A program made the position numbers and the translations under genes. From Alcaligenes ammonioxydans (lineage in GTDB: Bacteria > Pseudomonadota > Gammaproteobacteria > Burkholderiales > Burkholderiaceae_B): a stretch of 64,000 bases of DNA. Shown here piece by piece: positions 19,444-28,672 of this stretch; positions within the stretch are counted from its first letter, which is position 1, and each line of letters starts with the position of its first letter. The notes under the pieces were generated by a model, which saw only the letters and a program-made list of their open reading frames with translations, was not told the origin of the DNA and searched no databases. The stretch is taken from positions 2,232,001-2,296,000 of the forward strand of contig NZ_CP049362.1 of NCBI RefSeq assembly GCF_019343455.1. The letters run 5' to 3'.

Positions 19444-19471
19444 AAGAATGGGCCTTACCAGGCCCATTCTT
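19444..19471. terminator. Bidirectional terminator between the secreted protein and kup
   Basis: An 11-bp perfect stem (AAGAATGGGCC with GGCCCATTCTT), loop of six, flanked by an A-run on the left and T's on the right. It serves the convergent plus gene ending at 19400 and kup ending at 19494. Confidence 0.88.
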
Positions 19472-19493
19472 CGTTTTGAACGATACTCTCGGT

Positions 19494-21380
19494 TTACAAC
19501 TCGACCTGCATGCCCATCTCCACCACTCGATTGGGTGGAATCTTGAAAAAGCGCGTGCTGCGGCTGGCATTGCGAGCCATGAACGCAAACAAGCGTCGAC
19601 GCCATCCCAGATACCAAGGCTGTCGCGATTGGATCATCACGGTCTGACGGGACAAGAAGTAAGACGTTTGCATAGGCTCCAGATTGAGCTCTGGATGCTC
19701 CAGGGTAATCTGCTCGAGCAACTGAGGTACATTAGGCTCTTGCTTAAAGCCCCATGAGGCAACAGCCTGCCAGCTTCCCCGGGTCAGACGTTGCAGCGTA
19801 TAGCGCTCACCAAAGGGCACATAGGGTACGCCCGCACTGCTCACCGTCAAAAACAGGACTTGCTCATGAAGCACTTTATTATGTTTCAGATTATGCAATA
19901 AGGCTGGGGGAACCGAATCTGGGATGGTGCTCATAAACACTGCTGTGCCCGGTACACGGGTTGGAGCATATTCCTCCAGGTTGAGCAAAAACTCCTTCAA
20001 AGGTTGTTTGTTTTCCAGCAAACGCTCGTGCAACGCAGCGCGCCCCTGCCTCCATGTCAACATCAAGCCAAGCAGAACCGCCCCCACCAGCAAGGGCAGC
20101 CACCCCCCTTCCAGCAATTTAAGCGCATTGGCCGAGAACAACAGCACGTCCAGTACCAGGAAAATACCCAAAAGCCCCAGCCAGGCCCAGCGCTTGAGTC
20201 CGTGGGCGCGACGCGGCAACAGCATCAAGGCCAGCAAACTGGTCATCAGCATGGTGCCCGTTACCGCAAAACCGTAAGCATGAGCCAGACGGTCCGAGGA
20301 ACCAAAGCTCAGCACCAGCACCATCACCGCCACGCATAACAGCAAATTCACCCGAGGCAGGTAAATCTGTCCCTCTTCTTTGGCCGAAGTATGTTGAATG
20401 ACCATACGAGGCCAGAAACCAAGCTGCACTGCCTGCCGGGTTACGGAAAACGCCCCCGAAATCACGGACTGAGAAGCGATCACGGTTGCGACCGTTGCCA
20501 GCATCACCATGGGTACCAGCGCCCAGTTCGGTGCCAGATAAAAGAAAGGATTACGAATCGCGGTCGGGTCGGATATCAGCAAGGCGCCCTGGCCGAAATA
20601 GCACAAAACCAGACAAGGCATCACCACCAGGAACCAGGCTTTACGAATCAAAGGACGACCAAAATGGCCCATGTCGGCATACAAGGCCTCCGCTCCGGTC
20701 AAAGCCAGAACCAAAGCGCCAAGCAGTAGAAACGTTTGCCAGGGCGCCTGGGCAATAAAAGCCACCGCCCAACGCGGGTCCAGGGCCATCAGCACTTGCG
20801 GATGTTCGATCACACGCCACAAGCCCAAGCCACCCAGAACCAGAAACCAGATCAGCATGATGGGGCCAAACAACTTGCCCATGGTTCCCGTTCCATGCGA
20901 CTGGATCAGGAACAGTGCCAGCAAAACCCCCAGGGCCAGTGGCACCACCCAGGGGTCAAGCACATGCGAGACCATGCCAATGCCTTCCAATGCAGACATC
21001 ACGGAAATGGCCGGCGTGATGATGCTGTCCCCATAGAACAAAGCGGCGCCAATCAGCCCCAAAACCACAATGAGCTGGCGCTTGGGCCCATGAATACCAC
21101 GGGCAGCCAACTCCATCAAAGCCAGGGTGCCGCCTTCGCCTTTATTATCCAGTCGCAGCACCACCGTCACGTACTTGATGGAAACCACCACGGTCAGCAG
21201 CCAGAACAGCAAGGACAGCACGCCATACACCTGCTCGGCACCAGGCTGACTGTAGGCACTCAAGGCCACTTTCATGGTGTAGAGCGGGCTGGTCCCGATA
21301 TCCCCATATACCACGCCTAACGCGCCCACTAACAAGGCCGCCCGAGCCGCTTTTCTGGGGTTTTCTGTTGCTGTGTTCAA
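19494..21380 (-). CDS. kup: Low-affinity potassium/proton symporter Kup
   Basis: 628 residues. LGVVYGDIGTSPLYT near the N-terminus is the family signature, followed by about 12 membrane helices and a cytosolic C-terminal domain. The first codon is TTG at 21380. No ATG upstream is available after the kinase stop, and the next Met comes after the conserved signature, so TTG is required. It lies three bases after the histidine-kinase gene on the same strand and may be co-expressed with it. It imports potassium in symport with protons at the inner membrane. Confidence 0.95.
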   Translation of the reverse strand: MNTATENPRKAARAALLVGALGVVYGDIGTSPLYTMKVALSAYSQPGAEQVYGVLSLLFWLLTVVVSIKYVTVVLRLDNKGEGGTLALMELAARGIHGPKRQLIVVLGLIGAALFYGDSIITPAISVMSALEGIGMVSHVLDPWVVPLALGVLLALFLIQSHGTGTMGKLFGPIMLIWFLVLGGLGLWRVIEHPQVLMALDPRWAVAFIAQAPWQTFLLLGALVLALTGAEALYADMGHFGRPLIRKAWFLVVMPCLVLCYFGQGALLISDPTAIRNPFFYLAPNWALVPMVMLATVATVIASQSVISGAFSVTRQAVQLGFWPRMVIQHTSAKEEGQIYLPRVNLLLCVAVMVLVLSFGSSDRLAHAYGFAVTGTMLMTSLLALMLLPRRAHGLKRWAWLGLLGIFLVLDVLLFSANALKLLEGGWLPLLVGAVLLGLMLTWRQGRAALHERLLENKQPLKEFLLNLEEYAPTRVPGTAVFMSTIPDSVPPALLHNLKHNKVLHEQVLFLTVSSAGVPYVPFGERYTLQRLTRGSWQAVASWGFKQEPNVPQLLEQITLEHPELNLEPMQTSYFLSRQTVMIQSRQPWYLGWRRRLFAFMARNASRSTRFFKIPPNRVVEMGMQVEL

Positions 21381-21383
21381 GGC

Positions 21384-22523
21384 TTAATTTCCAATCAAAG
21401 TATCGTGCCGGGTCAGACGCGCACCAATACGCGGGCCAGGAAAAACAATGGTAATACGGGTACCGGGAAAATCAGGGCGGCTCATCAAACTCCACCAGGC
21501 CCCATGCGCACGGGCAATTTCCTGCACAATGGCCAAGCCCAGACCGGAGCCTCCGGCCTGCGTGCCGGGTGAACGGTAAAAGGCTTCAAAGACACGTTGT
21601 TGCTCGCTGGCCTCAATACCCGGACCATGGTCCTCGACGGACAAGGACGGCGGGTTGCTGGCCACGCGCAGAACAATGCGGTCCGTTCCTTGACCATAGC
21701 GCAACGCATTATCCATCAGGTTGGACAGCAGCTCGCGCAGCAGTACGGGAGCCGCGTCAATCCAAACCGGCTTTTCAGGCGCCAGCAAATGGATCTCTGC
21801 ACCATGCTGACGGGCCTGCAAAAACCAGTCACCGCCCTCCTCACGCGTCCACTCACACAGATCCAGGCGCACAAAACTGTCTTTGATATTGGTATCGGCA
21901 TCCGTGCGGGCCAGCACCAGCAACTGCTGACCGAGGCGAATCATACGATCCGACACACTTTTGATGCGCTCGGCGCGCTGGCGAATATCGTCCGGTAAGG
22001 GCTTGGCCAACATCAGCTCCGATTCCAGCTGCAAACCGGTCAGGGGAGTACGCAACTGATGCGCAGCATGACCAATAAAGCGCTTTTGCGCCTGCAGGGT
22101 ATCACGCTGACGCTCCAGCAACTCGTTAAAGTGCTCCACCAAGGGCACGATTTCCGCCGGCAAGGCGCTCGCATCCAGGCGTTCAAAATCATCATCGGCC
22201 CGATTGCGTATTTGTTGTGACAAATCATCAATCGAGGCAAGCTGAGAGCGAATACCGGATAACAGCACCCAGGCGATCAAACTGACCAGCAAGACCTGGC
22301 TCAAGGCCATGGTCCAGAAAATATCGCGCAGCAGCCAATCCTCCAGGCTCATACGACGTGTCAGCACCCAGGTAACGCTCAGATCCAGTACAACAAGAAT
22401 GGAAATCGGAGGAAAAAGCCGGCCCATCAATTTGCGGGCCAAAGAGCCGGGGGCAAGAAAGCGTTCCAGCCATGATCGCAACAAGGAGGTTTTTTCCGCT
22501 GAAGAAAGATGCTGATCGGGCAT
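21384..22523 (-). CDS. Sensor histidine kinase, QseC/TctE-like
   Basis: 379 residues from ATG 22523 (the frame extends to 22553, but GTTGACC there gives no ribosome signal). One helix near 30-50 and a second near 75-95 with almost no periplasmic loop between them. The phosphoacceptor histidine lies in HAAHQLRTPLTGL, the N box is LLSNLMDNALRYGQG, and the G boxes are DHGPGI and GGSGLGLAI. The minimal periplasmic domain suggests that the signal is sensed in or near the membrane. Partner of the response regulator encoded just upstream. Confidence 0.9.
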   Translation of the reverse strand: MPDQHLSSAEKTSLLRSWLERFLAPGSLARKLMGRLFPPISILVVLDLSVTWVLTRRMSLEDWLLRDIFWTMALSQVLLVSLIAWVLLSGIRSQLASIDDLSQQIRNRADDDFERLDASALPAEIVPLVEHFNELLERQRDTLQAQKRFIGHAAHQLRTPLTGLQLESELMLAKPLPDDIRQRAERIKSVSDRMIRLGQQLLVLARTDADTNIKDSFVRLDLCEWTREEGGDWFLQARQHGAEIHLLAPEKPVWIDAAPVLLRELLSNLMDNALRYGQGTDRIVLRVASNPPSLSVEDHGPGIEASEQQRVFEAFYRSPGTQAGGSGLGLAIVQEIARAHGAWWSLMSRPDFPGTRITIVFPGPRIGARLTRHDTLIGN

Positions 22524-22562
22524 GGTTGACCTAAAGTGTCTGGCAGCGGGCACGGGCTGCCG

Positions 22563-23243
22563 TTATGCTCCGGCCACGCTCTCCACATCGAGCAGATAGC
22601 CAAAGCCGCGCACAGTCTGTATCACTGCCCCGGTGCCTTCCAGGCGTTTGCGCAGACGATACACATAAACTTCGACCGCATTGTCGCTGAAATCGGCATC
22701 CCAAGCAGACAAGGAATTAATAATCTGCTGCTTAGTGACCACACGACCGGCCCGCATCATCAGCATTTCCAGGACGGACAGCTCACGCACCGACAGGTTC
22801 ACGCGTTGCCCCGCGCAGCGCAGCTCGCGGCCAATCGTATCAAAACTCAAGGGCCCGACATCAATAACAGGCTGCACCTGCCCGCTGCGGCGGCGGCCAA
22901 AGACACGTACCCGGGCAGCCAGCTCGGACAGATCAAAGGGCTTGATCAGGTAATCATCCGCACCGGCATCCAAACCGCCCACGCGATCATCCACGCCATC
23001 GCGCGCGGTCAGAATCAGAACGGGTATCGCATTGCCCTGCTGGCGCAACTGCCGCAATACCTCCAGGCCACTGATGCCTGGCAGGTTCAAGTCTAGGAGC
23101 AGCAAATCGTAGACTTGGGCGGACAGCTCCTTCAAGGCGCTTTCACCTTCCTGAAGCCAGTCAACCGCATAGCCCTGATCGCTGAGAAACTCCTGCAGTG
23201 CGGCGCCCAGTATGGCGTCGTCTTCAATAACTAGTACACGCAT
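22563..23243 (-). CDS. OmpR-family response regulator
   Basis: 226 residues. The receiver domain runs 1-115, with acidic pocket EDD at 7-9, phosphoacceptor Asp in LLLLDLNLPG (about 51) and Lys in LIKPFDLSELAARV. A winged-helix DNA-binding domain follows (LSVREL... VYVYRLRKRLEGTGAVIQTVRGFGYLL). Upstream member of a two-gene system with the kinase, 39 bases apart. QmseB/TctD-like by architecture; target genes are not evident, though the same-strand kup gene follows directly. Confidence 0.93.
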   Translation of the reverse strand: MRVLVIEDDAILGAALQEFLSDQGYAVDWLQEGESALKELSAQVYDLLLLDLNLPGISGLEVLRQLRQQGNAIPVLILTARDGVDDRVGGLDAGADDYLIKPFDLSELAARVRVFGRRRSGQVQPVIDVGPLSFDTIGRELRCAGQRVNLSVRELSVLEMLMMRAGRVVTKQQIINSLSAWDADFSDNAVEVYVYRLRKRLEGTGAVIQTVRGFGYLLDVESVAGA

Positions 23244-23264
23244 TGTGGGGATTTTATTACGAAA

Positions 23265-23302
23265 CTGGCCCCTCGCGTCGCGGATGCAAAGCGAGGGGCC
23301 AG
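23265..23302 (-). terminator. Terminator after exbD
   Basis: A perfect 12-bp stem (CTGGCCCCTCGC with GCGAGGGGCCAG), 14-base loop, flanked by an A6 run on the plus strand upstream side and TTTCG on the minus downstream side. Located 31 bases past the exbD stop in the tonB-exbB-exbD direction. Confidence 0.8.
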
Positions 23303-23332
23303 AAAAAACAACATGAGGGATTACGCGCAGCG

Positions 23333-23833
23333 TTACGGAGCCGGTGCCGGCTTGCCCGTGGTCTCGCCCGTTGATGGACCTTTCTGTGCGTCACCCTCTT
23401 GTACAGGAGCCTGGGTCGTTGGGCCTGGACGGGTGATGAATCCCAATCGGGTCAGGCCAGAAGCCTTGGAGCGGCTCATGACCTGGGCCAGTGTTTCATA
23501 GCGAGTATCGGTATCGGCACGGATACGCAGTTCCGGCTGCGGCTGCTCCTTGGAATAGGGAGCCAAAGTAGCCGCCAAATCTTCCAGGGCCACCAGTTGC
23601 TCATTGACAAAAATCTGCCCTGCCGCATCAATAGCCAGATCAATCGTCTTGGGATCTTGCTGAATCGGCTCGGAGCTTGCCTGGGGCAACTGTATCTTGA
23701 TGGAGTGCGACAGCAAAGGAGCGGTGATCAGAAAGATCACCAGCAGCACCAGCATCACATCGATCAGCGGCACCATATTGATTTCAGACAACGCAGAGCC
23801 CGAATTACGATTATCAAAGCTGCCAAAGGCCAT
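23333..23833 (-). CDS. exbD: Biopolymer transport protein ExbD
   Basis: 166 residues. N-terminal cytoplasmic tail and one helix containing the proton-path aspartate (MVPLIDVMLVLLVIFLITAPLL, near residues 20-42), then a periplasmic domain with LRIRADTDTRYETLAQVMSRSKASGL. The Pro/Thr-rich tail after it (about 25 residues) is longer than in E. coli ExbD. Two bases separate it from exbB. With ExbB it converts proton motive force into energy for TonB. Confidence 0.93.
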   Translation of the reverse strand: MAFGSFDNRNSGSALSEINMVPLIDVMLVLLVIFLITAPLLSHSIKIQLPQASSEPIQQDPKTIDLAIDAAGQIFVNEQLVALEDLAATLAPYSKEQPQPELRIRADTDTRYETLAQVMSRSKASGLTRLGFITRPGPTTQAPVQEGDAQKGPSTGETTGKPAPAP

Positions 23834-23835
23834 GA

Positions 23836-24693
23836 TTAATGCTCCCGCTTGGCAGCGGCTGCCGAGCTCGATGCTGCACCGCCACCCGAACTGGGGACAC
23901 GGCGCAGAACAGGTTGCGTATCCTGCACCGGCTGACCGGTCGTCAGGAAGGTAAACAGATCATGCGCAAAAGCGTCCAGCTGGGACAAGTAAACGCGGTT
24001 GGTGCGCACAAACGCGTTATAGGCCAGCACGGCAGGAATGGCTACGGCCAGACCCAGGCCAGTCATCACCAATGCCTCGCCCACAGGGCCAGCAATCTTG
24101 TTCAAGGTGACGCCATCGGACAGACCGATATTGATGAGCGCGTGGTACACCCCCCACACCGTGCCAAACAGGCCTACGAACGGAGCGGTGGAACCGACCG
24201 AAGCCAACAATGTCAGGCCGTTTTCGAGTTTGGCGGTTTCCTCGTCCATCACCTTGCGCATGATGCGCGACACAAACGCACCCGTTGAACCTTTCTCCTC
24301 CAGCCGCATCGCCCCGTACTTGACGTGATGCTTTTGAGCGTGAATGGCGTGACTGGCCAGATGGCTGAACGGATCACGTGCACCGTGGGTAGCGATCTCG
24401 TTTTCAACCTGCTCAAGCGAGCTGGCCGACCAGAACTCGCGCATGAAACTTTGCGAGCGGCGTTTCAGACGGAAAGACAAGATGCCCTTGACGATAATCA
24501 GATACCAGCTGGCAATCGACATCAAGGCCAGAATCACAAACAGGGTCTTGCCGACCACATCGCTTTGCTGGATAAAGTGCAGCACCCCGGTCGCTTCCTC
24601 AGCAGCAGCAACACTGGCGGCAGCCTGATCGGCAACAGGCCCTGCAACTTGTGCCAGGCTTACCCATACGCTTTGAAATAGTTCCTGCATCAT
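23836..24693 (-). CDS. exbB: Biopolymer transport protein ExbB (MotA/TolQ family)
   Basis: 285 residues; tandem ATG codons at 24693 and 24690. Three helices: LFVILALMSIASWYLIIV, then GLTLLASVGSTAPFVGLFGTVWG and VMTGLGLAVAIPAVLAYN, the last two carrying the MotA/TolQ/ExbB signature. An N-terminal Ala-rich extension precedes helix 1. Middle gene of tonB-exbB-exbD. Confidence 0.94.
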   Translation of the reverse strand: MMQELFQSVWVSLAQVAGPVADQAAASVAAAEEATGVLHFIQQSDVVGKTLFVILALMSIASWYLIIVKGILSFRLKRRSQSFMREFWSASSLEQVENEIATHGARDPFSHLASHAIHAQKHHVKYGAMRLEEKGSTGAFVSRIMRKVMDEETAKLENGLTLLASVGSTAPFVGLFGTVWGVYHALINIGLSDGVTLNKIAGPVGEALVMTGLGLAVAIPAVLAYNAFVRTNRVYLSQLDAFAHDLFTFLTTGQPVQDTQPVLRRVPSSGGGAASSSAAAAKREH

Positions 24694-24702
24694 TGATCTA
24701 TC

Positions 24703-25518
24703 CTAGTAAACAAAGTCGAAAGGAATATCGGCCATGGCACGATAGGCCACACCATTTTCCGTATACGGTTTAAAACGCGCTGTGCGTACAGCCTTCAGTG
24801 CAGACTCATCCAGACGCTCATAGCCTGAGGAGCTTTGCACCTTGGCTTCCAGCACGGTTCCTTGGGTTGAAATCACGACACGCACCACTACGCGGCCCTG
24901 CTCGCGACGGCGTTCCGAAGCCCGCGGGTACACGGGCACGGGTCGACGACCCAAATAATCCACACGGCCAATCAGTTTGGGACGATCGCCCTGTGCAGAA
25001 CGTGCCGCGGCTTGAGCCGCATTATCCGTGGCCGGTCCAGCCTGGGCAGCGGGTGCTGCCGGTTGGGCAGGCTGTGGCGTTTCTGCTGGCGGTACTTCCG
25101 GTTTGGGCTGCGGCTTGGGCTTGGGCTTTGGCTTGGGCTTTGGCTTGGGTTTCGGTTTAGGCTTGGGAGGCTCTGGCACCGGCGGTTTTTCCACAATCGG
25201 CTCTGGCTCAGGCTCCACGATCGGTTCAGGCTCAGGATCGGGCTCCACCTCAGGTTCTGGCTCTGGCTCTGGCTCAGGTTCGGCCACCACCTGTTCGGGC
25301 GGAGCACTGACCTGCTCTTGCTGGACCGGCGCTTCCGTTACCTCCAACAAGGTCACTCCCACCACATCAATCGGAGCAGGTTCACCCACCATCTTGGGAC
25401 TTTCCGTCCACAAGATGGTAGCCAGAACCCCCACGTGCAATCCCAGTGCTAATGCCAGCCCGGTTGCCTTCAAGGCCAGCATCGAGCGATTATTCGTTTG
25501 AGAAGCAATTCCGGTCAT
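24703..25518 (-). CDS. tonB: TonB energy transducer
   Basis: 271 residues from ATG 25518; an upstream ATG at 25548 cannot be excluded because neither has a strong ribosome signal. One N-terminal anchor helix (LALKATGLALALGLHVGVLA). The periplasmic spacer is an acidic Glu-Pro block followed by a basic Lys-Pro block, which changes sign midway. The C-terminal domain has the family motif GRRPVPVYPRASERRREQGRVVV and ends in IPFDFVY. It transmits energy from ExbB/ExbD to outer-membrane receptors for iron chelates. Probable iron regulation through the Fur-like box at 25605-25623. Confidence 0.94.
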   Translation of the reverse strand: MTGIASQTNNRSMLALKATGLALALGLHVGVLATILWTESPKMVGEPAPIDVVGVTLLEVTEAPVQQEQVSAPPEQVVAEPEPEPEPEPEVEPDPEPEPIVEPEPEPIVEKPPVPEPPKPKPKPKPKPKPKPKPKPQPKPEVPPAETPQPAQPAAPAAQAGPATDNAAQAAARSAQGDRPKLIGRVDYLGRRPVPVYPRASERRREQGRVVVRVVISTQGTVLEAKVQSSSGYERLDESALKAVRTARFKPYTENGVAYRAMADIPFDFVY

Positions 25519-25604
25519 AATCCGTTCTACACATTCTGCAACCCGCATGGACCATGAGGGGACCGGACAGGATGCCCAGTGAAGTATCGAATCTTAACAG
25601 AAAC

Positions 25605-25623
25605 AGGAATGATTCTCAATACT
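25605..25623 (-). promoter_or_regulatory. Fur-like box upstream of tonB
   Basis: The 19 bases match 11 of 19 positions of the Fur palindrome GATAATGATAATCATTATC, including the central AATGAT/AATCATT-type core. It sits about 90 bases upstream of the chosen tonB start. Fur control of tonB-exbB-exbD is well known in proteobacteria. Confidence 0.65.
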
Positions 25624-25682
25624 GTAAAATAGAAAAATATCCTTTGTTCAGCCTGCTTTGCAAGAAATTTTCCTGATACTAA

Positions 25683-25727
25683 CGCAAACAGGCCGACTTA
25701 CGGTCAGCCTGTTACGCCTCGTTTGCG
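25683..25727 (-). terminator. Probable terminator after cysA
   Basis: Stem AACAGGC with GCCTGTT (inner GAC/GTC) inside a longer outer pairing (CGCAAAC with GTTTGCG). It lies a few bases after the cysA stop at 25733. There is no clean T-run, so termination is inferred from position and stem strength. Confidence 0.45.
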
Positions 25728-25732
25728 AAAGA

Positions 25733-26830
25733 TTAAGACGGACGGACGTCGGACGGGGTTTCCAAAGGAAAAGCACTGAATTTGCGCGGCAAGGCCAAGG
25801 CGCGCTCGCCGGGTGACAAGTCCAGCTGAGACCAGCGCTGATGATCGAACTCCGCCTCCCAGGCCCGTTCTCCTTCGTTCAGAGCCAGCTCCACCCGCAC
25901 CGTTGCCCCCAAGGGAATAATACGCTGCACCGCCACCACAATACCTTGGCCATCCAGTTTGCGCTGCAGGTCCAGATCATGCGGACGCACATAGCCCACC
26001 GCTTCGCCCTGCCCGGCGCCCTGCCCGTTCAAGGCCTGGCTGGACTCGAACTGACCCAGTTGAGGATCAGCTACAAACCGTCCCTGCCGGAACTGACCAG
26101 GCAGGCGATTTGCCGCCCCCAGAAACTCGTATACAAAGGGGCTGGCCGGATGGTTATACACCTCTTGCGGAGCGCCCTCTTGTTCGACCCGCCCTTTGTT
26201 CAGCACCACGATACGGTCAGCCACTTCGATGGCCTCCTCCTGGTCGTGAGTCACAAACAAGGTGCTGATATGCAAGTCATCATGCAAACGACGCAGCCAG
26301 GAACGTAACTCTTTACGCACCTTGGCATCCAGAGCGCCAAATGGCTCATCAAGCAACAGGACACCAGGCTCTACAGCCAAAGCGCGCGCCAAGGCGATAC
26401 GCTGTCGCTGACCACCCGACAAAGCGGCAGGATAACGATCTGCCAGCCAGTCCAGCTGCACAAGCTCCAGTAGCTCGTGCACACGCTGACGAATCTGTGC
26501 TTCGGGCAGGCGCTGTTTGCGGGGTTTGATGCGCAAACCAAAGGCCACGTTCTCAAATACGGTCATGTGGCGGAACAAGGCGTAATGTTGAAACACAAAA
26601 CCGACTTGACGATCGCGGGTGCCAACCGAAGCCACATCCTTGCCATTGATGAGCACCTGACCCGCATCCGCATGTTCCAGACCTGCCACAATCCGCAGCA
26701 ACGTCGTCTTGCCGCAACCCGAAGGCCCCAGCAAAGCCACCAGCTCGCCCGCTGGAAAATCCAATGTCACATCACCCAGTGCCGTAAACGCACCAAACTG
26801 TTTAGATAGATGACGAACTTCGATACTCAT
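25733..26830 (-). CDS. cysA: Sulfate/thiosulfate ABC transporter ATP-binding protein
   Basis: 365 residues. Walker [10 protein letters not shown] (about 35-43), signature [15 protein letters not shown], Walker [12 protein letters not shown] and switch His in THDQEEA. A C-terminal TOBE-like part follows ([14 protein letters not shown]). Last gene of the sbp-cysT-cysW-cysA operon on the minus strand. It energises uptake of sulfate or thiosulfate for cysteine synthesis. Confidence 0.95.
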   Translation of the reverse strand: MSIEVRHLSKQFGAFTALGDVTLDFPAGELVALLGPSGCGKTTLLRIVAGLEHADAGQVLINGKDVASVGTRDRQVGFVFQHYALFRHMTVFENVAFGLRIKPRKQRLPEAQIRQRVHELLELVQLDWLADRYPAALSGGQRQRIALARALAVEPGVLLLDEPFGALDAKVRKELRSWLRRLHDDLHISTLFVTHDQEEAIEVADRIVVLNKGRVEQEGAPQEVYNHPASPFVYEFLGAANRLPGQFRQGRFVADPQLGQFESSQALNGQGAGQGEAVGYVRPHDLDLQRKLDGQGIVVAVQRIIPLGATVRVELALNEGERAWEAEFDHQRWSQLDLSPGERALALPRKFSAFPLETPSDVRPS

Positions 26831-26848
26831 AATGAACTCCGAATGCGG

Positions 26849-27736
26849 TCATCCACGATGACCGTCTTGAACCATTTTGCGCTCGGCCCACAATTTAAGC
26901 GCCAGCGTCAGCAAAGCCAAAACTGCCAGCACCGAAGCGGCGGCAAAAGCGCCCACGGTGTGATAGTCGTTGTACTCAATCTCTACATGCAAAGGCAGGG
27001 TATTGGTCTGGCCACGTATATGACCAGACAATACCGACACTGCCCCGAACTCGCCCATTGCACGGGCATTGCACAAAATCACCCCATACAGTAGACCCCA
27101 TTTGATCTTGGGCAAGGTCACGCGCCAGAACATCTGTCGCCCGTTGGCTCCCAACACCCGCGCGGCCTGCTCTTCGTCGCTACCCTGCATTTGCATGAGC
27201 GGGATCAGCTCGCGCGCCACAAACGGGAAGGTAACAAACAGGGTTGCCAGAACCAGCCCCGGCAAGGCGAACACAATACGGATGTTATTGGCATCGAGCC
27301 AGTCCCAAAACGGGCCCTGACGACCAAAAATCAATAGGAACATCAAACCCGCGATCACTGGCGAGACCGAAAAGGGCAGGTCAATCAAGGTGGTCAACAG
27401 GCTTTTACCACGAAACTCAAAACGGGCAATAGCCCAGGAAGCCGCCAAACCAAACGCGATATTCAAGGGGACGGCAATAACAGCCACGAGCACGGTCAAA
27501 CTGGCCGCATGCATGGTATCGCTCTGATTCAGTGCCGACAGATATGGCAAGACACCACGACTGAACGCTGTCATGAACACCAGGATTAAGGGCAGCAGCA
27601 AAAACAGAACAAAAAACAGCAAGGCAAGGCCAATCAGTACCGCCTTGACGACCGGCCCCTCATCCTGCGCTGCCCGCAGGCGTGCCCTTGGCACCGACAC
27701 CACAGGTACAGCGGGTTCCATCGCCAGGCTGCTCAT
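26849..27736 (-). CDS. cysW: Sulfate ABC transporter permease CysW
   Basis: 295 residues and six helices. The permease EAA loop region is FVARELIPLMQMQGSDEEQAARVLGA. Its ATG overlaps the cysT stop by four bases. GAVSVLSGHIRGQTNTLPLHVEIEYNDY is typical of CysW and tells it from CysT. Forms the channel with CysT. Confidence 0.94.
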   Translation of the reverse strand: MSSLAMEPAVPVVSVPRARLRAAQDEGPVVKAVLIGLALLFFVLFLLLPLILVFMTAFSRGVLPYLSALNQSDTMHAASLTVLVAVIAVPLNIAFGLAASWAIARFEFRGKSLLTTLIDLPFSVSPVIAGLMFLLIFGRQGPFWDWLDANNIRIVFALPGLVLATLFVTFPFVARELIPLMQMQGSDEEQAARVLGANGRQMFWRVTLPKIKWGLLYGVILCNARAMGEFGAVSVLSGHIRGQTNTLPLHVEIEYNDYHTVGAFAAASVLAVLALLTLALKLWAERKMVQDGHRG

Positions 27737-28647
27737 CGGGCGCCCTCCAAGGCAAAAGGCGCAGCCACCCTGGCCGCTTTGCTACGCGCCTGCCCAGAAT
27801 GACGCGCTTGCAAATACCACTGCAAACGATTGATTGCCAGCAAGATAATGAATGACAAGACCATCATCAGAACCGCCAGCGCCGAGGCACCAGCGTAATC
27901 AAACTGTTCCAGCTTGATCACGATGAGTAAAGGCGTAATTTCAGAGACCATCGGCACATTCCCGGCTATGAAAATAACCGAGCCGTACTCCCCTACTGCG
28001 CGGGCAAACGCCAGGGCCACACCGGTCAGGCAGGCCGGCAAAATGGCGGGCAGAATCACTTTACTGACCGTCTGAAAGCGATCGGCTCCCAAACAGGCAC
28101 TGACCTCCTCCTGCTCTTGCTCCAATTCCTCCAGAACTGGCTGAACGGTGCGCACTACAAACGGCAGGCCAATAAACACCAGGGCGATCAATACCCCCCA
28201 GGGAGTGAACGCAATTTGCCCGACATAGGGTTGCGCCCATGCCCCGATCCAGCCGGTAGGTGCGTAAATCGCTGCCAGAGAAATCCCAGCCACCGACGTC
28301 GGCAACGCAAAGGGCAAGTCAATCAAGGCATCCACAAGGCGGCGACCTGGGAAACGATATCGAACCAGCACCCAGGCCAGAATCAAACCAAATACGCCGT
28401 TGATCACAGCGGCCAAGGCCGCCATGCCAAAAGTCAACTTCAACGAGGCCAGGACACGCGCGGCGCTGATGGTCTCCCAAAAGGCTGACCAGCCCATAGA
28501 GGTGGTCTTGAGCAAAACAGCCGATAACGGTATGAGCACAATCAGGCTTAAATAGCTGATGGACAAACCCATGGTCAAGCCAAAGCCTGGCAAAGCCCGC
28601 TGCTTGCGGCCAGCGGGCAGAAATCCCCAAAGACGAGCCTGTGACAT
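27733..28647 (-). CDS. cysT: Sulfate ABC transporter permease CysT (CysU)
   Basis: 304 residues and six helices. RAVGEYGSVIFIAGNVPMVSEITPLLI is a CysT/CysU signature. EAA motif region: VVRTVQPVLEELEQEQEEVSACLGA. A basic N-terminal stretch (about 20 residues) precedes helix 1. Second gene of the sulfate operon, overlapping cysW. Confidence 0.94.
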   Translation of the reverse strand: MSQARLWGFLPAGRKQRALPGFGLTMGLSISYLSLIVLIPLSAVLLKTTSMGWSAFWETISAARVLASLKLTFGMAALAAVINGVFGLILAWVLVRYRFPGRRLVDALIDLPFALPTSVAGISLAAIYAPTGWIGAWAQPYVGQIAFTPWGVLIALVFIGLPFVVRTVQPVLEELEQEQEEVSACLGADRFQTVSKVILPAILPACLTGVALAFARAVGEYGSVIFIAGNVPMVSEITPLLIVIKLEQFDYAGASALAVLMMVLSFIILLAINRLQWYLQARHSGQARSKAARVAAPFALEGAR

Positions 28648-28672
28648 CGAACGGTCCTCAGTAAGAGTGGGG

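Noticed and set aside
25080..25290. Repeat-rich segment in tonB as a possible DNA repeat element
   Set aside because: It encodes the Glu-Pro/Lys-Pro spacer that all TonB proteins have, in frame.
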